Assembly (NCBI RefSeq): GCF_003201935.1
Contig: NZ_QJJL01000001.1
Span: 620,001 to 684,000, forward strand
Length of the DNA stretch: 64,000 nucleotides
Direction of reading: 5' to 3'
Source: Loktanella sp. PT4BL
GTDB lineage: Bacteria; Pseudomonadota; Alphaproteobacteria; Rhodobacterales; Rhodobacteraceae
The notes beneath the pieces were generated by a model. The model saw only the letters and a program-made list of their open reading frames with translations, did not search any database and was not told the DNA's origin. The position numbers were made by a program, and so were the translations under genes. The first letter of the stretch is position 1, and each line of letters starts with the position of its first letter. Below, in pieces: positions 57,297 to 64,000 of the stretch.

Positions 57297-58829
57297 TCAG
57301 CCTTGCAATCTGTCCCGCAAGAAACGGCGCAGAATTTTGCCGGATGCGGATTTCGGGATCTCATCCACGAAATAGACCTGGTGGAGCTGCTTGTAAGTGG
57401 CCAGTCGCGCCGCGATATGAGCATTGATCGCGGCCTGATCGGGGGCAGGATCGCCTGCCACGACAAAGGCCACGGGCAGTTCGCCCGCTTCATCGTCTGG
57501 CAGACCAACAACCGCAGCGTCTGTGATGCCGTCCATGGCGACCAACATGGCCTCCAACTCTGCCGGAGCAACTTGGAAGCCTTTGTATTTGATCAGTTCT
57601 TTCAGGCGGTCGGTGATGAACATATAGCCATCTTCGTCAATTTTCGCGATGTCACCGGTCCGTAGCCATCCGTCCGGGGTGATGGTTTGCTCGGTGGCCT
57701 GCGGGTTGTTGAGATAGCCCTGCATGACTTGTGGGCCTTTGATCCAGAGTTCGCCTTCTTCGCCCGCTTGCAGGTCTTGGCCGGTCTCTATGTCGACAAT
57801 CCTGCAGGCTGTGTTTGGCGCGGTCACGCCTGCCGCCCCTGACCGCGGGGCGCTACGCGGAACCACGTGGGAGACGGGGCTGAGTTCGGTCATGCCATAA
57901 CCTTGCAGCGCGTTGCAGCCCAGCCTCGCTGCAATCGCGTCGGAGAGATCGGCGCCGGAAGGAGCAGCGGCGATGAATACCTCTTGCAGCCCTGATAGGT
58001 CATAGTCATCGACGAGCGGATGTTTGGCCAACGCAAGGGCGACAGGGGGCACGACCCACATACGCTGGGCTTTGTAGTCCTGGCTGATTTGCAAAAATAG
58101 CGGCAGGTCAAAGCGTGGCATTGTCACCAAAGCGCCGCCGCCACCGAGATGGATATTCATGAGCACGGTCATACCGTAAATGTGGAAGAAAGGCAGGAAG
58201 GCGGCAGTTACTTCGCCCGTCTGGAAATCGGCGGCGACGATGGATTGATCGACATTGATCACAAGATTGCGGTGCGAGAGCATGACACCTTTGGGTAGGC
58301 CCGTGGTACCGGAGGAATAGGGCAGTACGACAGTGAAATCATCCAGATCGACGGGCACCTGCTCGGTGATCGGATCGCCAAAAAGAGCCATGTATTCCGG
58401 CGTGCCCATGGCGATAATTGGGGTTTCACCTGCGCCTTTCTGAGCGGTCTCCATGAAGTCGGGGATCGTAATAAGAAGTTCGGCACCGGCATCGCGAATC
58501 TGGTGGGCGACCTCGCTCGCGGTATAGGTCGGGTTCAGCGTTGTGATTGTCCCACCGCCCCAGGCGACAGCATGAAAGACCACGCAATACTCGGGCATGT
58601 TGGGGGCCATGATCGCCACCGTATGCCCTGCGCCAAAGCCTGCTGCGGCCAATCCTCCCGCCATGCGTTTGACCTGATCCATGAATGCGGCGGCGGTCAT
58701 GCTGCGCCCGCTGGGGCCATCAGTTAGCACAACGTCGTTGGGGCGGCTTTCAAGGTTTTGAAAAACACGCTCGGTGATCGTCAGGTCTGTTGCAGGGACG
58801 TCGGGATAGGGACTTGTGAAAATGGTCAT
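57297..58829 (-). CDS. Acyl-CoA synthetase, 4-coumarate-CoA ligase-like
   Basis: 510-aa ANL-superfamily enzyme. The P-loop is YSSGTTGLPKGVMLSH near residues 170-185, A5 is QGYGMTELSP, A7 is GWLRTGDIAKIDEDGY and A10 holds the catalytic Lys in PKSASGKILRR. It forms an acyl-adenylate then CoA thioester. The fold and length suit aromatic or medium-chain acids; the substrate cannot be decided from sequence. Acyl-CoA products could feed the EtfAB route. Confidence 0.92.
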   Translation of the reverse strand: MTIFTSPYPDVPATDLTITERVFQNLESRPNDVVLTDGPSGRSMTAAAFMDQVKRMAGGLAAAGFGAGHTVAIMAPNMPEYCVVFHAVAWGGGTITTLNPTYTASEVAHQIRDAGAELLITIPDFMETAQKGAGETPIIAMGTPEYMALFGDPITEQVPVDLDDFTVVLPYSSGTTGLPKGVMLSHRNLVINVDQSIVAADFQTGEVTAAFLPFFHIYGMTVLMNIHLGGGGALVTMPRFDLPLFLQISQDYKAQRMWVVPPVALALAKHPLVDDYDLSGLQEVFIAAAPSGADLSDAIAARLGCNALQGYGMTELSPVSHVVPRSAPRSGAAGVTAPNTACRIVDIETGQDLQAGEEGELWIKGPQVMQGYLNNPQATEQTITPDGWLRTGDIAKIDEDGYMFITDRLKELIKYKGFQVAPAELEAMLVAMDGITDAAVVGLPDDEAGELPVAFVVAGDPAPDQAAINAHIAARLATYKQLHQVYFVDEIPKSASGKILRRFLRDRLQG

Positions 58830-58875
58830 GCGGGGCTCCTCCTGCGCGGATCATGGCACAGGGTTTGCCGCCTGC

Positions 58876-59310
58876 CTAGCGGACACCGATGGCAGCAAGA
58901 GCCTTGGAAAGTTCGGGTGGCAGGGCCTCTTCGTCCTGCCGGCCTTCAGGCAGGTCGCGGGGGGCGTCATCTACGGTCAGATACCGCCAGCCCTGAAAGG
59001 CGCGTTTCGGTGTGGCCTCGACGCGGATCAGGCCCGGTTTGCATACGATGGCGCAGCGGCGGATGCCGTCGCCGCCGATGTATTCTTCAAGTCGCGCAAT
59101 GGGTTGACGGCAGAGGATCACGCCTTTGATAACCCAGAAGATCGATCCGTCGTTCAGGATCTCTTCAGCCCGTTTCGGCCACATGCGGGTGATGTGGCGT
59201 GGCAGCCCGTCTTGGGTCTGTGCACGCGCCGTTGCCTGCCATGCAGCGAGATCGGCGACCGTTTCGGTGCCGACAGAGAGCTTCAGGATATGGACGGTTT
59301 TCGACATCAA
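58876..59310 (-). CDS. DUF1489 family protein
   Basis: 144-aa conserved alphaproteobacterial protein with the DUF1489 pattern: VHILKLSVGTETVADLAAWQ at the start, then HITRMWPKRAEEIL and GSIFWVIKGVILCRQPI. Function unknown. No signal peptide. It is 46 bp upstream of the acyl-CoA ligase and may be co-transcribed with it. Confidence 0.9.
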   Translation of the reverse strand: MMSKTVHILKLSVGTETVADLAAWQATARAQTQDGLPRHITRMWPKRAEEILNDGSIFWVIKGVILCRQPIARLEEYIGGDGIRRCAIVCKPGLIRVEATPKRAFQGWRYLTVDDAPRDLPEGRQDEEALPPELSKALAAIGVR

Positions 59311-59371
59311 TCCCCCCCGGGATAAGTGGTAGTTAACGTGGATAAGCTGCGTGGCAAGGCCTGGCTGGAAA

Positions 59372-59418
59372 AAGGTTTATGTGGTGGCATATTGGAAATC
59401 AACCGCTATATGTGGTAT
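59372..59418 (+). promoter_or_regulatory. Tandem NrdR-like boxes upstream of nrdJ
   Basis: The octamer TATGTGGT occurs at 59378-59385 and 59409-59416, exactly 31 bp apart. The right-hand site (59403-59418) matches the NrdR consensus ACACWATATATWGTGT at 11 of 16 positions, the left-hand site (59372-59387) at 9. NrdR binds two boxes about three helical turns apart in nrd promoters. They lie 100-150 bp before the nrdJ ATG. Confidence 0.5.
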
Positions 59419-59519
59419 TGTCGAGCTGCGGCAATTTTGATCTGCTTTAGCCATTCCCAACCAAACACCCAGCACGTAAGATGCAAGTCTTGCCTGTACC
59501 GATGAGGAGATTCCCCGCC

Positions 59520-61802
59520 ATGACCGCGTTTTCCGCCCCTATTGCTGAACAAATCTGGGACATGAAGTACCGGTTCAAGGATGCGGGCGGTACGCCGATC
59601 GACGAAACGGTCGAAGATACATGGCGGCGCATCGCGGGTGCCTTGGCCGCAGTGGAGGATGATCCCAAAGAGTGGGAAGGCAAATTCTATGATGCTCTTT
59701 CAGATTTCAAATATCTGCCTGCGGGCCGGATCACGGCAGGGGCTGGCACGGCGCGGTCGGTGACGCTGTTCAACTGTTTTGTCATGGGCACAGTCCCTGA
59801 CAGCATGGGGGGCATCTTTGACATGCTCAAAGAGGCGGCGCTGACGATGCAGCAGGGTGGCGGGATCGGCTATGATTTCTCGACGATCCGTCCCAAGGGT
59901 GCCAGCGTCATGGGAGTCGCGGCAGATGCGTCGGGCCCGCTGTCTTTCATGGATGTTTGGGATGCGATGTGCCGCACGATTATGTCGGCCGGTTCGCGCC
60001 GCGGCGCGATGATGGCAACAATGCGGTGTGATCACCCTGATGTAGAGGATTTCATCACGGCGAAGTCTGATCCTGCACGTTTGCGCATGTTCAATATGTC
60101 CGTGCTGATCACTGACCCCTTTATGGATGCGGTGAAAGCAGACGGATCTTGGGATCTGGTCTTTGGTGGGCAGGTCTATCGCACAGTGCGCGCGCGCGAT
60201 TTGTGGGATGCGATCATGCGCTCGACCTATGACTATGCTGAACCGGGTGTGATTTTCATCGACCGGATCAACCAGATGAACAACCTGAGCTATTGTGAAA
60301 CCATTGCGGCAACGAACCCCTGTGGTGAACAGCCCCTGCCACCGTATGGCGCATGCTTGCTGGGCTCTATCAATATGGCGCGTCTGGTCAGCGACCCGTT
60401 TGAAGATGCGGCCGCTTTGGATGAGGATGCCCTGACCGATCTCGTCGCGACAGCCGTGCGGTTGATGGACAATGTTGTGGATGCTTCGCGGTTCCCGCTT
60501 GAGGCACAGCAGGCCGAGGCCAAGGCCAAGCGCCGCATCGGTCTGGGTGTCACTGGGCTGGCCGATGCGCTGCTGATGGTCGGCCTGCGCTACGGGTCGG
60601 AAGAGGCGGCAGCGCAAACCGATAAATGGATGCACCAGATCGCGCGGGCGGCCTATCTGGCCTCTGTGGAGCTTGCCAAAGAAAAGGGGTCTTTCCCGCT
60701 TTTCGATGCGGAGAAGTTCCTTGCCAGTGGTGCCATGCAGCACATGGATGAGGACGTAAAAGAAGCAATCCGTCAAAATGGCATAAGAAATGCGCTTTTG
60801 ACGTCGATTGCACCGACCGGCACAATCAGCCTTTATGCGGGTAACGTGTCCTCAGGCATCGAGCCTGTGTTTGCCTACGCCTACACGCGCAAGGTTCTCC
60901 AAAAAGATGGTTCGCGCACCGAGGAAGAGGTTGTGGATTACGCAGTCCAGTTGTGGCGTGACCTGAAAGGTGATGCACCTTTGCCCGATTATTTTGTGAA
61001 TGCCCAAACGCTCGCCCCGCTGGATCATGTGCGGATGCAGGCGGCGGCACAAAAGTGGATCGACAGCTCGATTTCCAAAACGATCAACTGTCCCGAGGAT
61101 ATCAGCTTCGATGATTTCAAAGAGGTCTACATGGCTGCATGGGATCAGGGCTGCAAAGGCTGCACCACCTACCGTCCGAATGATGTGACCGGATCGGTCC
61201 TGTCGGTTTCGCAAGAGGCATCGCCGTCCGAGGTTCCCGCTCAGGTTCGCCATGAAGGCGAGGGCGCCGAGGTTGTTTACATGTCAGAGCCGCTGGACCG
61301 CCCGCAGGAGTTGGAAGGCGCGACCTATAAGCTCAAGTGGCCCGATAGTGAGCATGCGATCTATATCACTGTGAACGATCTGGTCATCGCGGGCCATCGG
61401 CGACCGTTTGAGGTTTTCATCAATTCCAAGAACATGGAACACTTTGCCTGGACCGTGGCGCTCACGCGTATGATCTCGGCGGTTTTCCGGCGCGGGGGCG
61501 ATGTGTCTTTCGTGGTTGAGGAACTCAAGGCCGTGTTCGATCCGCGTGGTGGCGCGTGGATGCAGGGTAAATATGTGCCGTCTATTTTGGCCGCGATTGG
61601 TGGTGTCATTGAAAAACACATGGTCGCTACCGGTTTCCTGGCAGGCGAGGGCATGGGCCTGAAAGCCGATCCTCAGGCGGATGTTGTCGCCATCAATGGT
61701 GGCCCGCGTGGCAAGGCGTGCTCGTCTTGCGGCTCTTACGACCTGCGCATGGTTGAGGGTTGCATGACTTGCGGGTCTTGCGGGTATTCCAAATGTGGCT
61801 AG
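59520..61802 (+). CDS. nrdJ: Adenosylcobalamin-dependent ribonucleotide reductase (class II)
   Basis: 760 aa from ATG at 59520; upstream ATGs at 59481 and 59502 give non-conserved leaders. LFNCFVMG (C86) supplies one redox Cys. The radical site is N266-P-C268-G-E270, and TSIAPTGTISLYAGNVSSGIE is the catalytic-domain signature. The C-terminus has CSSCGSYDL and CMTCGSCGYSKCG, a cysteine-rich tail. It reduces ribonucleotides without oxygen or a small subunit and needs coenzyme B12. The stop shares CTAG with the convergent permease gene. Confidence 0.96.
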   Translation: MTAFSAPIAEQIWDMKYRFKDAGGTPIDETVEDTWRRIAGALAAVEDDPKEWEGKFYDALSDFKYLPAGRITAGAGTARSVTLFNCFVMGTVPDSMGGIFDMLKEAALTMQQGGGIGYDFSTIRPKGASVMGVAADASGPLSFMDVWDAMCRTIMSAGSRRGAMMATMRCDHPDVEDFITAKSDPARLRMFNMSVLITDPFMDAVKADGSWDLVFGGQVYRTVRARDLWDAIMRSTYDYAEPGVIFIDRINQMNNLSYCETIAATNPCGEQPLPPYGACLLGSINMARLVSDPFEDAAALDEDALTDLVATAVRLMDNVVDASRFPLEAQQAEAKAKRRIGLGVTGLADALLMVGLRYGSEEAAAQTDKWMHQIARAAYLASVELAKEKGSFPLFDAEKFLASGAMQHMDEDVKEAIRQNGIRNALLTSIAPTGTISLYAGNVSSGIEPVFAYAYTRKVLQKDGSRTEEEVVDYAVQLWRDLKGDAPLPDYFVNAQTLAPLDHVRMQAAAQKWIDSSISKTINCPEDISFDDFKEVYMAAWDQGCKGCTTYRPNDVTGSVLSVSQEASPSEVPAQVRHEGEGAEVVYMSEPLDRPQELEGATYKLKWPDSEHAIYITVNDLVIAGHRRPFEVFINSKNMEHFAWTVALTRMISAVFRRGGDVSFVVEELKAVFDPRGGAWMQGKYVPSILAAIGGVIEKHMVATGFLAGEGMGLKADPQADVVAINGGPRGKACSSCGSYDLRMVEGCMTCGSCGYSKCG

Positions 61803-62854
61803 AGCGGCTTGCGCCGCAATAGCCACACAAAGAACACACCGCCGATCAGACCGGTGACGATCCCGATCGGGATGTCGTCGGGGGCCATAACTGTGCGTGC
61901 GATGATATCCGCCCAAAGCAGAAAGATCGCACCGCAGATGGCAGAAACAGGCAGTACGCGGGTGTAATCGCCGCCCACAATTAGGCGTACGATATGGGGG
62001 ATCATCAGGCCGACAAAGCCGATGATCCCTGAAAACGCCACCATCACGCCCGTGATCAGTGCGCCGACCACGAAGATCGTCAGGCGAAACCGGCCTACGG
62101 GAATGCCCAAGGTGGCCGCAGTCTCATCCCCGATCGTCATCGCGTTAAGGTTGCCAGCGTTGGCCCAAAGGTAGGCGCCGCAAACCAAAAGGATCGCCAG
62201 CGGATAAATCAACTGGCTCCATTGGGCGAGGCCGAGGCCGCCAAGCATCCAGAAAACGACGGTGTGCACAGCGCGCGGATCGCCCAGAAAGATCAGCACA
62301 TTCGCGGCGGACATCACGATGAAAGAGACCGCGACGCCAGCCAGCACCAGCCGGTCGGCGGTGGTGGTGGCGGCAAATTGCGCGACCGCGAGAACAATCA
62401 ATGTGGCGCCGAGTGCACCAAGAAAGGCCATCAACGGCACTGTGAGCAGCCCAAGGAAAAGCCCTGTGTGTAAAAGCGCGAGGATCGCGCCAAACGCCCC
62501 GCCTGCGGAAATGCCTAACAAATGCGGATCGGCCAGCGGATTGCGCGTCACTGCCTGCAGGCTGGCCCCGACGATGGCGAGGCCCGCGCCAACCAGACAG
62601 GCTAGGATCGCGCGGGGAAAGCGGATGTCCCAGACGATGGCCTCGCGCCCGGCGGACCAGTCAGGGGTGATCAGGAAAGGCGCGACTTTATGCAGCAATA
62701 TCCCCCAGACCGTCGGAAGCGGGACCGAGACCGCACCGACACTGACCGCCGTAGAGAGCGATAGAAAAAGCAAGACAAACCCCAGCCCGAAGGTCAGCCG
62801 CAGTCTCGCCTTCTGGGGGTTGAGCGTGGTGGTCTGTCTGCGCGCCTCATCCAT
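61799..62854 (-). CDS. FecCD/BtuC-type ABC transporter permease
   Basis: 351-aa permease with about 10 helices. Family segments seen are RFPRAILACLVGAGLAIVGA (residues 78-97), PLADPHLLGISAGGAFGA, the coupling region TAATLGIPVGRFR, and IIGFVGLMIPHIVRLIVGGD. It imports an iron-siderophore, heme or cobalamin; FecCD permeases do not reveal which. Adjacent to B12-dependent nrdJ. Last gene of its operon, 3 bp after the binding protein gene. Confidence 0.93.
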   Translation of the reverse strand: MDEARRQTTTLNPQKARLRLTFGLGFVLLFLSLSTAVSVGAVSVPLPTVWGILLHKVAPFLITPDWSAGREAIVWDIRFPRAILACLVGAGLAIVGASLQAVTRNPLADPHLLGISAGGAFGAILALLHTGLFLGLLTVPLMAFLGALGATLIVLAVAQFAATTTADRLVLAGVAVSFIVMSAANVLIFLGDPRAVHTVVFWMLGGLGLAQWSQLIYPLAILLVCGAYLWANAGNLNAMTIGDETAATLGIPVGRFRLTIFVVGALITGVMVAFSGIIGFVGLMIPHIVRLIVGGDYTRVLPVSAICGAIFLLWADIIARTVMAPDDIPIGIVTGLIGGVFFVWLLRRKPL

Positions 62855-62857
62855 CTG

Positions 62858-63802
62858 TTAATTGACGCGGAATGCTGCAGCGAGTGTTTTCACGGCCTCG
62901 ATGTTGCGCGGGCCCGGTGTTGCCTCAACATATTCGAGGACAACGAAGCGGTCGTTCTTGACAGCGTCGAGGTTCGCGAAGGCAGGGTTGGACACCAAGA
63001 AGTCGCGTTTTTGCGCAGCAGTCACTTCGCCATAATTTACGATGACGATAATTTCGGGGTTTGCCTCGACAACGGCCTCCCAGCCGACGGTGGTCCAGCT
63101 TTTGTCGAGTTCATCCAAAATGTTCTCACCGCCTGCTGCTGCGATCAGTGCGTTTGGCATGGCATAGCGGCCTGCCGTAAAGGGCGCATCCTCGCCGCTG
63201 TCGTAAACAAAGACGCGGGGCGGTGAAGCCAGGGGGGGCAGGTCGGCGAGGAAAGTCGCGAGCTCCGCCTGGTAATCCGCGATCAGCGCCTCGGCGCGGT
63301 CCGACACACCAAAGATTGCGCCAAGATTGCGTAGGTCACTGTACATGTCGTCCATTGACGCAGCGGTGCGCGCGCCTGTCCCTCCTATGTGAATGCAGCT
63401 TTCCGTGAGTTCATAAACCGCGATGCCAAAGGGAGAGAGCGTTTCGGGGGTCACTTCGCCACCCACGCGCATGCCATAGTTCCAGCCCGCAAAGTAGAAG
63501 TCCGCCTCCGCGCCGATCAGAACCTCCTTGGAGGGGTATTGTTCGGAGAGTTCTGGCAGTTCCGCGACCCCTGCGCGCATGGTTTCGTCAAGTTTGTTCC
63601 AGCCGGAAATGCCTGTGTAGCCGACCATCTGGTCGGTCAGTCCCAGCACCAGCATCATTTCGGTGAGATTGATGTCATTGGACACGGCGGCCTTTGGCGG
63701 GGCGTCGAAAGTCACCTCGCGCTCACAGCTTTGGACGGTGGTTTGGGCAAAGGCGCTGGCTGCCGCGAAGCTGAGGACGGCGGTTGTCAAATACAGTTTC
63801 AT
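62858..63802 (-). CDS. FecB/BtuF-type ABC transporter substrate-binding protein
   Basis: 314 aa with a signal peptide (residues 1-19, MKLYLTTAVLSFAAASAFAQ). The class III fold is clear: NLTEMMLVLGLTDQMVGYTG near 45-64, then DFYFAGWNYGMRV, and the C-terminal AVVEANPEIIVIVNYGEV with DRFVVLEYVEATPGPRNIEA. An ATGCC-free lipobox means it is soluble periplasmic rather than a lipoprotein. The ligand is an iron complex or corrinoid; a corrinoid is suggested only by the neighbouring nrdJ. Confidence 0.9.
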   Translation of the reverse strand: MKLYLTTAVLSFAAASAFAQTTVQSCEREVTFDAPPKAAVSNDINLTEMMLVLGLTDQMVGYTGISGWNKLDETMRAGVAELPELSEQYPSKEVLIGAEADFYFAGWNYGMRVGGEVTPETLSPFGIAVYELTESCIHIGGTGARTAASMDDMYSDLRNLGAIFGVSDRAEALIADYQAELATFLADLPPLASPPRVFVYDSGEDAPFTAGRYAMPNALIAAAGGENILDELDKSWTTVGWEAVVEANPEIIVIVNYGEVTAAQKRDFLVSNPAFANLDAVKNDRFVVLEYVEATPGPRNIEAVKTLAAAFRVN

Positions 63803-63814
63803 GTGTGGGTTTCT

Positions 63815-64000
63815 TCAGGTTGGCAGATGAAAGGACAGGTGGCTGGCGTCGCTGGGTGCGAGTTTTTCGCGGCGCGCGTTGACGCGGAAAGTGTCGGAGA
63901 CCAGTGTTTCGGTCAAAAGCGTATCGGGCGATCCAAATCCACGGGGGTGGCCGTTTTCCAGAACAAGGATATCATCGCAGATATTGGCAGCCATGTTCAG
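63815..64000 (-). CDS. FecE/BtuD-type ABC transporter ATP-binding protein, C-terminal part
   Basis: Only the last 61 codons are in the window; the gene continues past 64000. The visible tail reads LNMAANICDDILVLENG, then GFGSPDTLLTETLVSDTF, the normal end of this ATPase class after the H-loop (the loop itself is outside). Its stop is 12 bp before the binding protein start, so ATPase, binding protein and permease form one operon. Motifs needed for certainty lie beyond the edge. Confidence 0.85.
   Translation of the reverse strand: MNMAANICDDILVLENGHPRGFGSPDTLLTETLVSDTFRVNARREKLAPSDASHLSFHLPT

Noticed and set aside
59311..59519. A cobalamin riboswitch before nrdJ was sought.
   Set aside because: No B12-box-like conserved core was visible in the 209-bp gap; the gap is explained better by NrdR-like sites.

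Overview
The window reads as chromosomal DNA of a marine-type alphaproteobacterium of the Rhodobacterales (Roseobacter group). I infer this from protein content and gene order: hisS-hisZ-hisG with a short HisG, a class II NrdJ, the cobalamin adenosyltransferase-etfB-etfA order, a TRAP transporter, DUF1489 and DUF374 proteins, and an XdhB of the same length as the Rhodobacter enzyme. No prophage, insertion sequence, CRISPR array or rRNA operon was seen. Most of the window is densely packed, ordinary chromosome.

Layout. 1-3.6 kb (minus strand): SDR, a two-helix membrane protein, cobalamin adenosyltransferase and the electron transfer flavoprotein EtfBA. 3.7-6.6 kb: parC and a membrane-anchored cytochrome c. 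6.7-26.3 kb: the translation/transcription block tuf, tRNA-Trp, secE, nusG, rplK, rplA, rplJ, rplL, rpoB, rpoC. This block is interrupted by an acetyltransferase, an MFS carrier, a DUF374 acyltransferase, a small secreted protein and a sulfotransferase-like gene, and later by a Rieske-like plus cytochrome b561 pair. Hairpins sit in nearly every spacer of the block. 26.4-33.6 kb: a LysR regulator followed by a tight operon of a DUF1445 putative hydro-lyase, a three-part TRAP transporter and 5-oxoprolinase PxpABC. This is the most coherent candidate for a little-described system: uptake and hydrolysis of 5-oxoproline or a related cyclic amide. 33.6-36.5 kb: ettA and a stand-alone periplasmic PilJ-type sensor domain protein. 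36.7-45.8 kb (minus): xanthine dehydrogenase XdhABC fused by 4-nt overlaps to a BMP-type purine/nucleoside ABC importer. 45.9-50.7 kb: ArsR regulator with an SRPBCC protein, dnaE, and a small unknown. 50.8-53 kb: a Hint-domain protein, a 3'-disrupted SH3 protein and slyX. 53.2-57.2 kb: hisS-hisZ-hisG and a YkgJ-type Fe-S/zinc cluster protein. 57.3-59.3 kb: an acyl-CoA ligase and DUF1489. 59.5-64 kb: B12-dependent NrdJ facing an iron/cobalamin-type ABC importer whose ATPase runs off the right edge.

How it fits together. Several genes share adenosylcobalamin: the adenosyltransferase makes it, NrdJ uses it, and the importer next to nrdJ may bring in its precursor (inference). Nitrogen scavenging is a second theme: 5-oxoproline and purines each have a dedicated importer co-located with the first catabolic enzyme. 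Regulatory candidates read from sequence include tandem NrdR-like boxes before nrdJ, a 24-bp palindrome before the 5-oxoproline operon, an ArsR-type palindrome between arsR and dnaE, and paired hairpins between rpoB and rpoC. Four of the seven convergent gene pairs overlap by exactly four bases (CTAG or TTAG), so both genes share their stop codons.
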